Source of the DNA: Stercorarius parasiticus
Lineage: Eukaryota > Chordata > Aves > Charadriiformes > Stercorariidae
Direction of reading: 5' to 3'
Length of the DNA stretch: 64,000 nucleotides
Assembly (NCBI GenBank): GCA_013396915.1
Contig: VWZL01002504.1
Coordinates: 1 to 64,000, forward strand
Made by a program: the position numbers and the translations under genes. The notes beneath the pieces are model-generated. The model was not told the origin of the DNA. It worked only from the letters and a program-made list of their open reading frames with translations, and made no database searches. This document shows positions 49,084-62,100 of the stretch, in pieces; position 1 is the stretch's first letter, and each line of letters opens with the position of its first letter.

Positions 49084-49440
49084 GAGCTTGAAGATGTGCA
49101 ATAAAAGGAACCAACACCCAGGTCATATTTCATGTGTGCATACGAAAGAAATGCAATTTACATATGTAAACAGGAGTTGCTAAAAGATTTTAATAAAATT
49201 CCCAGCGGCATGTGGAATTGTTTATTTATAATAATGTTTGTGTGCTCCAGCTCGGCAACTGATGCAAAGCAATACAAATTTTTACAAACACTGTTAACCT
49301 CAAATTTTGCAAGTATGCTAATGTTCTGGCAGTTCAAGTATGTTATTGAAAATGTGAGCCGACTGCAAGCGTCGCATTTCTTTGGGGTGGCTTTGTTCAG
49401 CATATTCTTAGCTAATTTTAACACAGGATCTTAATTATGG
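49084..49440. promoter_or_regulatory. Candidate conserved non-coding element
   Basis: About 350 bp of complex sequence is free of repeats, with open frames of 100 (plus) and 88 (minus) codons facing each other and no protein motif. A 14-bp perfect palindrome TTTACATATGTAAA (49157-49170) combines an E-box-like CATATG core with flanking TGTAAA forkhead-like half-sites. TTAATTATGGC occurs at the right end. The overlapping stop-free frames and motif density suggest constrained non-coding DNA, not a gene. Confidence 0.3.
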
Positions 49441-50403
49441 CATGCTTAAAATCTATGGCGTGCATGTCTTAATAGGGGCCAAAGGTTTTAGGGAACTGTT
49501 GTTGTATAAAACTAGCCATAAAGGTAGGCAATGATGTTATACAGGAGTTACATTTCTGTGTAATCAGCAGCAACAAGAAGTGAGGAGTACCCTAACAGGT
49601 GCCTTTGGAGGAGGAAAGCTCCCCAGGCGTAGCTCTGGGTACCAGCTGAACCCAGCTGGACAATGCTGAAGTTCATTCATAGAACCACAATGGGCCTGTT
49701 TGGATATCCATTTAGGAAGCACCTTTCTGAAGGTCAAGGGGAGCAAAAAAAGAAAATAAAAGAAGGACTGATGTGAAAGGTAAGGGAAAATAAGATTCAA
49801 GTCAGCAGGCAGCTAGAAATGAGGCAATTAGAATTAATTCTTACCCATTAACTACCCAGTACCCTGCAGACACAGTCACAGTGACCCAAATTGCTCCAAC
49901 TCTGCAGTCTCATCCTCTCCTTTTGGCAAGAGTAAATGGCAAAATGAGGAAAAGGATGAAAGCAGAGACATACTAAAGCAAATGAACAGGCTTTCCTCTC
50001 CTTCAGCAATGTAAGTATGAGGATGCGTGTACTTCACCACACCTTATACGTTTATTTTATGCACGCTAGCAAGCAAGGCAGCTAGGGAGAAAACTGGTTC
50101 ATCACCTTGTTCAGAAGCAGATGGCTTTCCTCACATCACCTGCCTAACCAAGCAGACCCACAGAATCATCTTAGATCAAATTTAATATTAATAACAATAA
50201 AATTTAAGATGTGCCTTTTCCAAAACTCCATATGCTTCTATGAGATGAACCAGTGTATTCTCTTTAGCAATTACTAATACTGCCTCTGGATCTGTCGTCA
50301 AATCTGTATTTCCCCACAGCACTGCAGGTCCCCCTGCCCAGCCAAAGAGGCGGCAAGGCCCCTTCTGCCAGCGCTGAAGTGGTTAATCCTCAGCCTCTCG
50401 TCA

Positions 50404-50418
50404 GGTCGGGTCAGGTCA
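50404..50418 (+). promoter_or_regulatory. Tandem GGTCR half-sites (possible nuclear receptor element)
   Basis: Three consecutive 5-bp units GGTCG, GGTCA, GGTCA create overlapping AGGTCA/GGGTCA half-sites. These resemble direct-repeat hormone response elements, although the 5-bp period is tighter than a standard DR element. Function is unproven. Confidence 0.25.
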
Positions 50419-52258
50419 GAGGAAGCCTCCTTATCGCTATTACCCTGCCCTGGTGGCAAACAGAAATCAAACAGCTTGAGCAGGGTCACTTGGACTGGAC
50501 GGAAACAGCCGCGCAAGCCTGGGAGCATCCAGGTTTTGCCAGGCAGAAGAGAGCCGCACTCAGCCTAATTCCTGTAAATAAAGAGAAAAGCCCATTTATC
50601 TTAATTAGGGCACAGTCTAATTTAGATGGGAACTAAGTATGCGCAATATATGCTCATTGTTTTTTAAATTATTTGTGTAAATCACTGAATGATTGAAATG
50701 ATTTTGTGACATTAATTCGTTGCACGAGGGCCGGTATCATGCGTCACACAGACCCAGGGGAGGAAAGGCAGAGGCTCAAAATCCAGTTAAATACATCAGC
50801 CTGGACCCCGTTACAGACTCCAGATTTGAAGGAAATGCAACATCTCACCCTAAGAAACGTGAAGGAAAAAGCTCTCGTGCCAGAGGAAGTTCAGGAAAGG
50901 GAAAGAAATCCAGCCAACCTCATAACACCACTGCACTATTAATTAAGAAACCAAGCCAAGGTTGACATGTGCAAATGCCATCGGCATCGCCTTTACGCTA
51001 ACACAATATAAAGGTCCACGGCCAGGTTAGCCCTTTTTTCTTTGGTTATCTCTGATGGATCAAAAAGAAAATTACCTTTGGTAATTCATTTTTAGTGAGA
51101 GAACTCCAGGCGCGAACATCATTTCACAGCTATGTCCTAGCTGCGAAGCAAATGTCTAAGAGGCAAGCTGTGCAGGAGCTCCAGGCTACGGAAAGGCAGG
51201 GGGACCTTCAAAAAAGGGGGTGGGGGAAGAGACACCTTGCTCGTACATCCCGTTTGGCTCCTTTCCCAACGAGCCCTGATGCCGATGTCCAAGCCCTGCC
51301 AAGCACCTGCTCCTCCGCCGAAGCTGACATCCAGCCACCGCGGCAAACACCAGGATCAAGCGTGGGGCCCGTTCCCAGCTCACTGTGCCCCTCATGTCTC
51401 CAGAAAGCCCTCTTTGGCCCTGGCTGGCACATCCCGGAGTCAGTAACCTGGCAGAATTGACCTGCGGCTTTCTAACCTATTTTTCAAAGCCTTCCATGTC
51501 ACCAAATGCCAGCAGATATTCCCAGGGCCCATCCCAAAGGCTGGGCCCATCCACAACTGCAAACCTCTGCTCTAAAGCAGCTCTGACAGCTTCTTTCCTG
51601 GTTACTTGTTTTCATTTATTTCTGGTAGCTAGACGTAAACAAAAGCATCTGTGTTTCCTTCTCTTTCCCTTTTTTTTTTTTTTTAAAGTATGCTGCAATG
51701 TTTTAGTTGGTATTTTTCAAAATAATTCAGGTGAAAGGAAACATGTGGCTAGAAAAACATCTCAGCTAGCATGGCCCACCTCTAAAAAATATTACTGAAA
51801 ACACATCCCTGAGACATGGATGAGAAATATCAGGCAAATCTGAGATCAGGCAATGACACGAGCTCAACTCATAGGTAGAAAAGAGAAAGAGCATTCATTG
51901 CCCTTAAGTTTATGCTGCATTACAACTGAGCCATATGTACACCACCATACAGAGGAATTCATCATTTCTGAATACAGAAACAGACAGTGAAGTGTTCAGG
52001 ACTGTTCGCACATTATCACAATTCACAGGCATCTCCAGTCCTGAGAACATTGATGTCTCCCCCTGCTCCATATATCTCTGCTAAAATGAGAGAATGAAAA
52101 TAAATAACTCCAAAGGAAAGCGCATAAAATATAAAGTGACATTAAGCATCTTTCTCATAGGTTTGCCACATCTTACATATGAGAAGCCTTTCCCTCCAAA
52201 AAAAAATCTCAGCCCACTCAGCTTTTACCAAGTTTTTCCCAGTGTATCACATGGAAAG

Positions 52259-52362
52259 CCTAAGCTTTCAAGCCACTCTTCCTAAGCTTTCAACCCATCT
52301 CTCAGCAAAGCTTTCCAAGTGCTGGAAAACTTTCCAAGTGCCAATTGCTGGCACAGCAATTG
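52259..52362. repeat. Cluster of short direct repeats ending in a perfect hairpin
   Basis: CCTAAGCTTTCAA occurs at 52259 and 52281. A related CTTTCCAAGTGC motif then occurs twice (near 52311 and 52330). The cluster ends in a palindrome at 52342-52362 with 9-nt arms CAATTGCTG/CAGCAATTG around GCA. It looks like local slippage-type duplication. Confidence 0.75.
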
Positions 52363-55300
52363 CAGATGTTCTGTGCAACCATGACATCAAAGATCTACCT
52401 TTCTTTTAACTACAGCATTTGTCTGTTTCAATATAACTTAACTTTTAAGAACCCCTGCCTGTTTACTTTCACTGAGCCACCATATATTAATCTTCTTCCT
52501 AAAAATAATTCCCACAAAGTCTGAGAAATCTGCAGCAAGCCAAAAATCCAGAATATATGTATGTTCATCAATAAAGAAGATAAAGAGGAACGTGCACTAC
52601 AAGGAAATTGCAGTTTTTCAAGGAAACTTGAGTAAGCTGAAAAACTTCTCAAAGCTACAGACTGCAAATGATTAAAGCTTAGTTCTGCAAAGCCAAACTC
52701 ACAGGAGCATCCTTACTCTCACACTATTCTCTGATTTGGGCAGAACTTGTATGAACTGGGGACTACAAGGTTTGAGTCATAAGTGGCAAATACTTTTCTA
52801 ACAAAGTATTTGATATGGATTGCACAGTGAATAAAACATGATGTAACTCAAGTATTAATAATAAATCGAAATAACTTAGCACGAACCTTTCATTCGTGGA
52901 GTTTTTTTCTACACCAGCAAACATACCCCAACTCTGACAATCATACTGTACTCTGAATAATATTTCTGTGCCAGTTTTTAGTATTTATTGCTATTTTTCA
53001 AACCAGGTGTGGATTGCTGCTGAAATAAAACCTTCTCCATGTGACTGTAGGACGTGATGTCCAAAGGTAGCTTTGCCAATGAAAATTTTAAACAACATTC
53101 TGAATTCTCACTGGTCCTCCCATTATGTCTTCTAGGCTCCAGATGCAATCCACAGAAGCATTCGAGTACAGATGGTTAAATCTCTCTGCAAGTTGCAGGC
53201 AGTGACATATTGACTTCAATTCATCAATCCCAAATGAAAATGCCAGACAAGTGCCACATACCCTTGTCTCCAGTGTCAAGTTTGTCTTTTTTTCTTTTTT
53301 TTTGAAATGTCATCCTCAAAATGCCTGAAGTCTGTACACATTTTCTAGCTACCTACCTCTCATTGCCTGTCATTTAGGGAGATGCAGTACAGCAAAACCT
53401 TGCCACGAGTCCCGTTTCCATAACTCTCGGAAGTTTCACTTGCAAATAAAGGCAGAGCTTAGTCTCCAGCTGCAGAGCTGACCGAGAACTTAAATGTCAG
53501 CATTTAGTTCTGGTTTATTTTTAAATATCAAAAAGGGAAAAGAGCAGTGGAAGAATGCAGAGTTTAATTAGGTCCTAACTCAGCATTAGTAGTGTACAAG
53601 TGTACAAGGACAAGTGTAAAAGGACAGCTTCACCAAAAGCCCAAAAGATGCTCCAGCCATTTCCTCAGCTGTTTCGGGAGCTATCCTGTGGGTGTCCACA
53701 GAGAACAGTTCGTTTGGCAAGCTCCACACGCTTACCAGATGAAAGCTGGGCCCACAAGATATGGGGGCAAGAAAGAGATTTAGCTACAGGAGAGGGAAAA
53801 CAGCACTGGAACCTGCGAAGGAGGATAGAGGGAGCCATTGGTCATACAGCCGGGCCCTGGCACTCCTCATATTTGGGACACAAACTGCCAAGTTATCTGT
53901 CTTGCTGGAAACATAGGGGTTGCTTGCTATTGACACCAAGACTGAATTACTGCTGTGACGACTCAGGGCCTGCTGCTTACAGGGGAAATCCAGGTCTATT
54001 CTGAGGCTGCTGTGGTGTTCAGAGTGCATTCAAGCAATACGAAAACGTGTATTTGGAGATCGTGTATCAGGACTAAGAAATGACCCTGATCAGAAGGAAA
54101 AGGTCTGCGTGCGTATCAATGTTCCACCTAAGCTTCATGGATGTAAGCAAGCAGAAACCAAACAAGTCCATTTGGAGAAAGTGAACCACAAGACAGTTCT
54201 TTTAAGACATTATCTCTAAGTATTACTTCCATAGTTGCAAATGTTATATTTTATTGCTCCTTAAGAAACTGTACTGTACTTTATCAAACAATTGCTGTAA
54301 GGTTTCATAACATGTAACACCTTCTCTTCCTAATAACCCAGAAAAAAATGTCATTCTGCCCATTGTTTCAGCAGAAAGATAAGGCAAGATGTAGGACAAC
54401 CAGAAGTACAGCAGACATATAAACATTATTGCAAAATCTCTATTAGCTGAAAAAATGAGTATTGTATAAAACACAAAAGAAACCTGAATTAAAATTTGCT
54501 TTAGGATACAAAACTAGTAGGCATATTTCTGTGAATTCAAAGATATTTCTGTCCTTTCAATTTTTTTTCCTCAAACTCTGAAATTATCTGCAAAACTAGA
54601 ATACCCCTGTGGCCTTCGGTGGTGAGAATCCATTCTATTTTCTCTTCTCATCAGATCACCCATCTTGTAAGAAGACACCTTCAGCATGGCAAGCTGATAA
54701 TACAAACTAGGAATTTACCTCCTTGCATCTTTTTCCTGACCATTCAGAAAATCTTACCATTCACAAACAGTTAATGTTTCATAAATGCTAGCTTATAAAA
54801 CAAGGAACACACTTTTGTGGGGGTTTAGACACAATTAAAGAAAGCTTTCATGAAGGCTGCTCTATGACAAGTGCTACAAATCCACCCTCAAATTACAGAA
54901 AAAGAAGCTGACGCATGTGCTTGTGCACCCCCACGCACAAACACAGAGTAAGATTTAAGTGATGAGATAAACACGAACAACAAAAGAAAAATAGACTGTT
55001 TGGATTCCTAGACCAGAGATTTATCCTGATTTTGTTTCCACGCCACAGAGAGCGGAAAGCTTCCAAAGCAAGGTAAACTGACAGAGCAGAATACAGGGAC
55101 AGGTTATAGTTTCACACTCCTCATTACTTACAGTTGGTTTTAAACCTGTATCATCAGAACATGCAGGCAATAGTCTTTTAATTTTATTAATTCATGTTTG
55201 TAGATTATATCGTATATACAGCTCTCGAGCAGAGATCACCTCTAAAGCTATCAGTATTAGAACTAGTCCTCTCAATTTGAAAATGTCCAGCTCCAATGAT

Positions 55301-58300
55301 ACTCAAAGCCATAATCTACTATGTTTAGAATTATCAGATTATCAGATACCAATTATCAGACAGCAGTGGTACTTTTGTACTCCTTAGAGATTAATACGTT
55401 GCTCTGTCACAATATGGCTCTCAATTGAGTCTTTAATGGCAAAATCTTTCCAATGCAACTTGTTAAACTACAGAAGTAGACAATTTAATGGTACAGCTCA
55501 AATCCAAGAGGAAACAAAAGACAAAGGGATTATAGCAAACATCTAATTTTTAAACCTGAGTCCGTACATGTTAAAAAGTCACAGTATCAATGAAGAAGCA
55601 AAGCTCTCCACACAGCAGCACTAACTTCAAACACACATCCACCACTCACCCCCCAAAACGCCTGGAAGATCATAGGGAGATCCAGAAACTCTTTGCTGTG
55701 ATTTGCACCTACTTAAATTCATTTGTTTTGTTTTACACTGACCCAGAACTAAGTGAAGGGTAGAAAACTCATTTCCCTATAGGAAATACTACTGGTGGCA
55801 TTGATGGCATTGACGACTGGTGGAAAGTATTGAGATTAACTAAAAGTGATTTAACAAGTATCTAAATTTCTTTAAAAAAACCCTATGAAATACAATCCCA
55901 GTTTTCAAAGGAACGAGGAGATTGATTCATACTCTACAGCCATTTCTTAAAAATGTAGGGAACACACAGATATTCTACATCAACAGTTTTAAGAATCCTC
56001 ATCAAAATCCGAATTAATGCTTTTTGTTTGTTTAACCTAATCTTCCACCTACTGAAAGAATAAATATCTTAATAATTTAGCTATGATGATTTCTTTTTAT
56101 AAATGTAATCAAGCCAAAAAGAGTACAAAGATGAGGAAAAGCGTATTTTTTCACCATGACATTGATGGTATAGGAAACAAGGGCAACAAAGTTTTCAATT
56201 AAAAATATCTATCTTTAGGAACATTATATTAGCCTCACCATGTTTTATGATTGAAAGCTGTTTTCTAAAGCAAGACATTTTTCCAGCCTTACAATCTGTA
56301 TTCATTGTGGCAAGTATTTATGTGACAGGTAACACTAATTTCTCATTAATGTCAGTTTATAAATTCTACTGTAATTTGAATGTGTTCTTTCATAGTCTTA
56401 ACCACACCAGCATCCAAAAACCTTTTGGCATGGGGTAAATGACGTGATTAACATTTATACAATCCAGCCCTGCTATTTCTTCCCAGGACATGAAATGTGT
56501 GTGCACTGTCATTTGTTTTATTTTATTATGTACAGCCTTTGTACAGAACTACATGATTTTCCATAATGTGAAAAACAGTGAGCTATATACAACTTAGATG
56601 ATGCAAATGTGCCGATTTGCTGGATGTTCCTTGTAACTACATTGCAAATACTGGGAATTTCTGTTTTTATTTTACATGGCCTTGACTCATTTTTCCAGTT
56701 CAGACCTGTATGGCGTGATCTGCAAGGACAAAAGGGGAATAAATATCTTGCCTCAGAGAGAACCAAACTTGAGTTTAGCTGTCCTGGCACACCTAAAATA
56801 CACTTTGAATACAAAGTGTCAGTTTTCAGTAGTTCATATCTTTCTTTATCTTGGAAATACATTGAAAGCCAAATCGTTGGATGCTACCTTGACAACTTGC
56901 TGACAAGGCACACAGAGTGAGCTAAGCAACAGACCTAAAGGCTGAAGCCAAGAACTTCAAGGTGTAGGAAGCCCAAGCTGAGCACAGGTGTACCCACCCC
57001 AGTGGGGCCAACGTGGCCAACGACTGCTCTCTGCATGGATGACACGTGCGGCTCTGATTTTTCTTTTCTAAACACCCTAGCATGTCATATTTGATCAATG
57101 ACAGCTTCCTTATTTTGAAAATAAGTTGTTTCAGTAATACTGAAGAAACACAAAACACGGGAAGGTCTGTTTTTAAATCATTTGCCAATTTGTGCCATTT
57201 GGTTATTCAGAATAGCACATCAAGTTCAAATTTAGCAGATAGTAAACAAATTAGCAGGATGTACTTCAAAGCTCCGATTTTATTTTTTGAGCCAGGGTTC
57301 AAGGCGGCTGAACAAACGTGCTGCCAGAGGTACAGGGCTGGTGGCCACACTCGCAGTACCACTCTCTCCCTTACATCAACAGTCGCTGCTTCCAATTATT
57401 GCTAAACACCCTTACCCTTAATGAGCTAGGAGAAGTGCTAACCCAATCTCGAAGCATAATCGAGATGAGGGAGGAGGACAACCAGTCGCCGTGGTCTTTG
57501 AAAGCAACCGTCTCTGTTTTCTTGGTGATGGACTGGCCGAGTTTGCCTGACCTTTATGCCGTTCTCTAGCAACACACTCTGCATGCTTTGTCTGCTCATC
57601 ATCAAGCCTATAGTTAAGTTATGCTGCTGTCTTTCCAAGGAATATAAATGGACTGTTAATCGTGTTGCAACTCATAGCAGGTAGCCATTTTAGCGGAAGG
57701 CTTAAAGCCCACTTTGTGCCTTCTGCTCCAGTGTCCTCAGGTTGGGGCTCACATCAGCTTTTCCTCAGCATGGGCCCTTTCGCAAAACTTGCTGCCAGTT
57801 ATCAAAATGATGGTAAATTTATGGAGCTCTCACTGTAACTCCAGGGTAACTTCTTCCATATCTACAGAAGTTAAATGGCCGCCTCCAATTTCTTCCTGCA
57901 GCAGATGCCTGGGATTCAGTGGACACCCACAACACCCATATAGCAGGTCTCTTTTCAGCCATGCAGAGCTTATAAAAGCTGGCATCACCAGCACAAACAG
58001 CACTAAATGACATACAACATACACAAGTGCTGTCTACTGATGCTAAAATACCCTGAAAACAAAGTGGAAAGAAAAAGACAAGAGTCATTATGAAGAAAAA
58101 CGAATGCCCTTGGTGAATCTAAGAAAGGGAAGAAAACAGGGAGGCAGAAAAGCACCACCAGGCGGTGAAACTGGAGGAGGATTTAAGGGGTTGAGACATA
58201 CCTACAGAAAAAATGTGGTGGGTATAAAAATCCAGGGTTGCAAATATGAATGAATGCTGAAAAAATTTATGTAGTCCCTGTGGTCCCTGTTGAGAAGCGT

Positions 58301-59109
58301 AACACTCAACACACAGCTTTCTGAGCAAGAAAACAGTTAAAGTACAAAGAGAAAACATACCTAGATAATACGAAAATTTACACTATGACAAAAAGTAGGC
58401 CATACTCAAAGAGGTCTTAAATGTCACTGACGTGGACTAACTTCACTGTCTTCAGTAAGGAACATTATCATGAATGCACCCTGTTAGGAGAGGTAGCAGG
58501 AAGAGATCCCACCAGCAAGCAAGGAAGCTGAGATGCATCACGCTGCACCATGAAATGCACATCAGCACTTTCTGCTGATAAAGGAGCAAAATAAAACGAA
58601 GCCAAAATCCAACATCACCCCATCCAACATCACTCTGCCTCAGCACAACTATCTGCTAGTTGTCAATGAACAATTTTATCCGAATCTAGCATGTCCACCT
58701 ATAGCACACATCTGCTGTCTCAAATATCCACTGTTCTGGTACTTGATATTCAACTGCTGTAAATGCAACAAGGGTCACATTTTTAATCAAACTGGCCTTC
58801 TTTTCCTCTGTTTTTCCCCATTTGGCATGCTTGGAGCTTTGAGTCAGATCTGTAATCCCAGTTCAAAACTTCTTTAAATGGTTTCAGCCATTACCTAGTA
58901 AAGACTCACAGTCCATCTCAGCTCCTGGGGTTCTGTTGACTATTCTGAAATAAATTCTTTGATCAAGTTTGCCAAAAGACCAGAACAGCCAAAAGAAATA
59001 AAACTGAAAGTCTGACATATATCCAATGCGAGCCTATCTTGGTTATTGCAAAATACAGTGTGTCACGAAGCATAATTTTTCCTCTGACATCACCTACTGT
59101 TACTTTTTG

Positions 59110-59145
59110 TTTATATATATATATTTATATATATATATATGTGTG
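59110..59145. repeat. (TA)n microsatellite
   Basis: Two runs of alternating TA separated by TTTA, followed by GTGTG. It is the longest dinucleotide repeat in the window and likely to vary in length between individuals. Confidence 0.95.
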
Positions 59146-62100
59146 CATTATTAACTGGCACCATGACTTTCTTTGAATGGATCTTTTTGCATTTGCCTGG
59201 GATCTATGCCCCAAAGATACATAAATTACACCCAAGCACTATGCAACAGTCTGTCCATTTTCTTCTATTTACAATTTTTAAACCATAATGTCCTTAATCC
59301 CCACTGATAAACGTGCCATAAACCAGACTCTCTAGACAGCATTTTTCATTCTGGTATACACTTTTCAGGTATGAAAAACATAAGTATTGCAAGTATTTAA
59401 GCATATATAATTTAGTTCACAAATTTATTTCAAATCACACAATTTTACTAATGACTGATGCTTGAGATGCTTGTGAGCAAATGGTTTCTTCTATCTATGG
59501 CATTAAATGTCATAGATGAAAATCTGGACATGACTTCTTCCCCAGGCTCCCACAGTAATTATCCTTCTGCAAATTAGTGAAAATAGCAAGAGTTTCACCT
59601 TAAGGAAGTTCATTTTCAGTCCTCTTGCTGGAGTTTGGGTTTGGGTCCCTCAACACTCTGGCCAGTTGAGACACCCATGAATCTCAGATACCTCTCTGGA
59701 GACGGGAACAACTTCCTTCATCTTCTACGGTGTACAAACCATCATCTCTGGCCCTTGGCTCCTTCAAAAGTGTCTTGCTGCCATGGAGGCTCCAAGGAAA
59801 CCAACAGAGAGGTCGGTTTGGAACCAACAGGCACCACCAAACCCCTTCCCCGGTAATCTGCACACTGGGGCAACAAGCTTGCAAAAAAACCACTTAGAAA
59901 GGTCCTCCATGCAGCATACCTCCCAGCTCAGTAATTCACAGAAATTCATACACTAATTACACTTTGTCTTTCATTTTCAACATGCATTGCAACTAAAATA
60001 AAATCACATGCTTCAAATTTCTCATCGCTTCCCTCTCTGCAACACAACCAGAATGGAGTGTTTCTGTCCACATTGTCTACACAAGGAACTTGAACAAGCA
60101 AATACAACTTATTCTAACAAACTTAGGCATACCCATAAGATCATATTTTGGCATGTTAAGACAGGAATTCTATTCTCCATCTAGTTTTCCAGTTCCCTTA
60201 AATTCTAGTTTTTTATTCCAAGAAAAAAACAAACATGAATTCTAAGAAATAATTAACGTCTGCTCCACAATTCTTTGCATTTGTTTTCAGCTTAAATTGC
60301 TTTAGAAGTCAACAAACAGTAAACAAATATCTGGAAATTTCTAGAGGTAGAAGCATATAAAATGTTAACTGACAATATATATTAATTGCCATATGTTTCA
60401 AGTATTTGAAGTATTTTAAAATAAATGGGCACAATGCTCATTTTTTTTTTTACTTTACAGATGTAGATAGAAATGAATTGCATTCATTCACAATATATTT
60501 TTAATGACTTTTCTTATCACATTTCATCAAGATAAGCATTTTTATACATCACCTCTTGTACTTCATGTCTTTAGGAAGAACCATTATTAGCTGCATTTTT
60601 GCTGGCACAAACACAGCGTTTACTCTCTAACTTGTGGAAAAGTGGCTTCATTCCCATTTCTAATTTCAGAGTGGAACTGATTATGACTAGGTTATGAACC
60701 CGTATCTTACAGAGAGCCAATAAAAACATAAATAGGAAAAAAGTTTTTATAAAGAACTTTATAATAATATTTTTATAGGATTCTGTTGGCATTCTGCAAT
60801 TTTGCTAGAATGTTTACAACTCTACAAATCTTAGAAACCTAAAAGGGACACAGACTTTAACTTCTTGCACATTTACTGCTGATAAAAGATATGGCGTTTA
60901 CTTTTCAGAAACTGTTCCTGTCCTTCAAAAATAATGAGTATCTAGCAAATAATTCTTGATTAAACAATGGATGCTCTGTCATTAATTTATTTTCTTTAGT
61001 ATCCCTAAAATGCTACTAACTGGCTTGTTAAAATGCCAATATTCTCTTATGAAATTGACAAGGAAAGTACATGTAGAATAAAAAGGAATGTTAGGCATTT
61101 GTTCTCATTTGCTTGTTTTTCTTCATTTCAGATATGCAGTGAGGTTCGTTCTTTAGTAGGGTAAAAAAACTGCACAAAACCCAACCAAAACCAGTACCAG
61201 CATCCTCTTTCCAAGAGTCTCCTTTCCATCCAAGCCTTTCGGTGACCTTTTCTTGAAGAAAACAGCATTTCAGCTTTCATGTAACTTAAGTTCTTAACTT
61301 CTCTGCCTAGAGCTTTTAGCCACCCTGCCAACTAGTGACAAATAAACCAGATTGTTTTGTGATGTAGACACACACCCAGCAACAGGTATCATTTAATTCC
61401 TGTGACACAGACAATCTTCAACCATTGAATAGGTGACATTCAAACACCTATTTGAATGGGGGGGGACGTGTCTTATCGTGCTGCCAATTCCCACAGCATT
61501 CAGCACATGTAGAGGAGATGGCATTCAAACGGACGGGGTGGGATGCAGCAAAAATACTGCTGCTTTTTGAACTTCAGGTATGTGAATTATGCCAACCAAA
61601 TCTGACCTTTACATTACCTGCCAATTTTAGAATTGAAATACTTTATATACATACACACTGTCCATGCTCACAGGCCCTCAATCTCTCCACTCCTGCTAAT
61701 CAGCTAAACTATCTACCTAACATTAAGCACGTTGTTTCTAAGGCATTTGGTCATTCTGGATTGTGTGTGCCTCTTATTTCAGACTACTAATTTTAATCCC
61801 ATCCATTACTTTTATATGTATTTTTGTAAAGCCGTCACTAGTTTTGTACACCCAAACCGAGAGCTCAGATTTGAATCTGCTGGAGCTAAAGCTGGGAAAA
61901 ATAAAACAACAGAAAGCACAAGAGAAAAAGTATTTCTCAGTTACAGTTACAGATCAGCAGTATAAAACAGGAGAGCTAAAAACCATCGTTCTCCGGAAAG
62001 CCATGAAATGAAAAACAAAGCCACTTCGGTTGGAACTTTCTTTGCCACCAATATGTGATTTTCTTTGCCACCAACACTGTGAATGACACTATAATAATCC

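Larger units (their letters stand above)
49441..59109. other. Unassigned DNA, no transposons recognised
   Basis: Nearly 10 kb without a CR1 or LTR match, unlike the left half of the window. G+C-richer patches occur at 50.3-50.6, 51.1-51.6 and 53.6-54.0 kb, with open frames up to 137 codons but no domain signature. CNE-like texture appears at 50.60-50.76, 53.40-53.60, 56.50-56.90 and 57.07-57.27 kb. A T-run lies at 51670-51684. Confidence 0.4.

Noticed and set aside
51385..51798. 137-codon plus-strand open frame
   Set aside because: It runs through a poly-T tract (a run of phenylalanines) and overlaps several other open frames. No protein character.
53600..54004. 134-codon plus-strand open frame
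   Set aside because: No domain or splice context, and another frame on the opposite strand overlaps it. Judged chance in a G+C-richer patch.
57971..57978. TATAAAAG and other TATA strings (near 1139, 58218, 61960)
   Set aside because: Isolated; no initiator, donor or G+C context. Expected by chance in AT-rich DNA.
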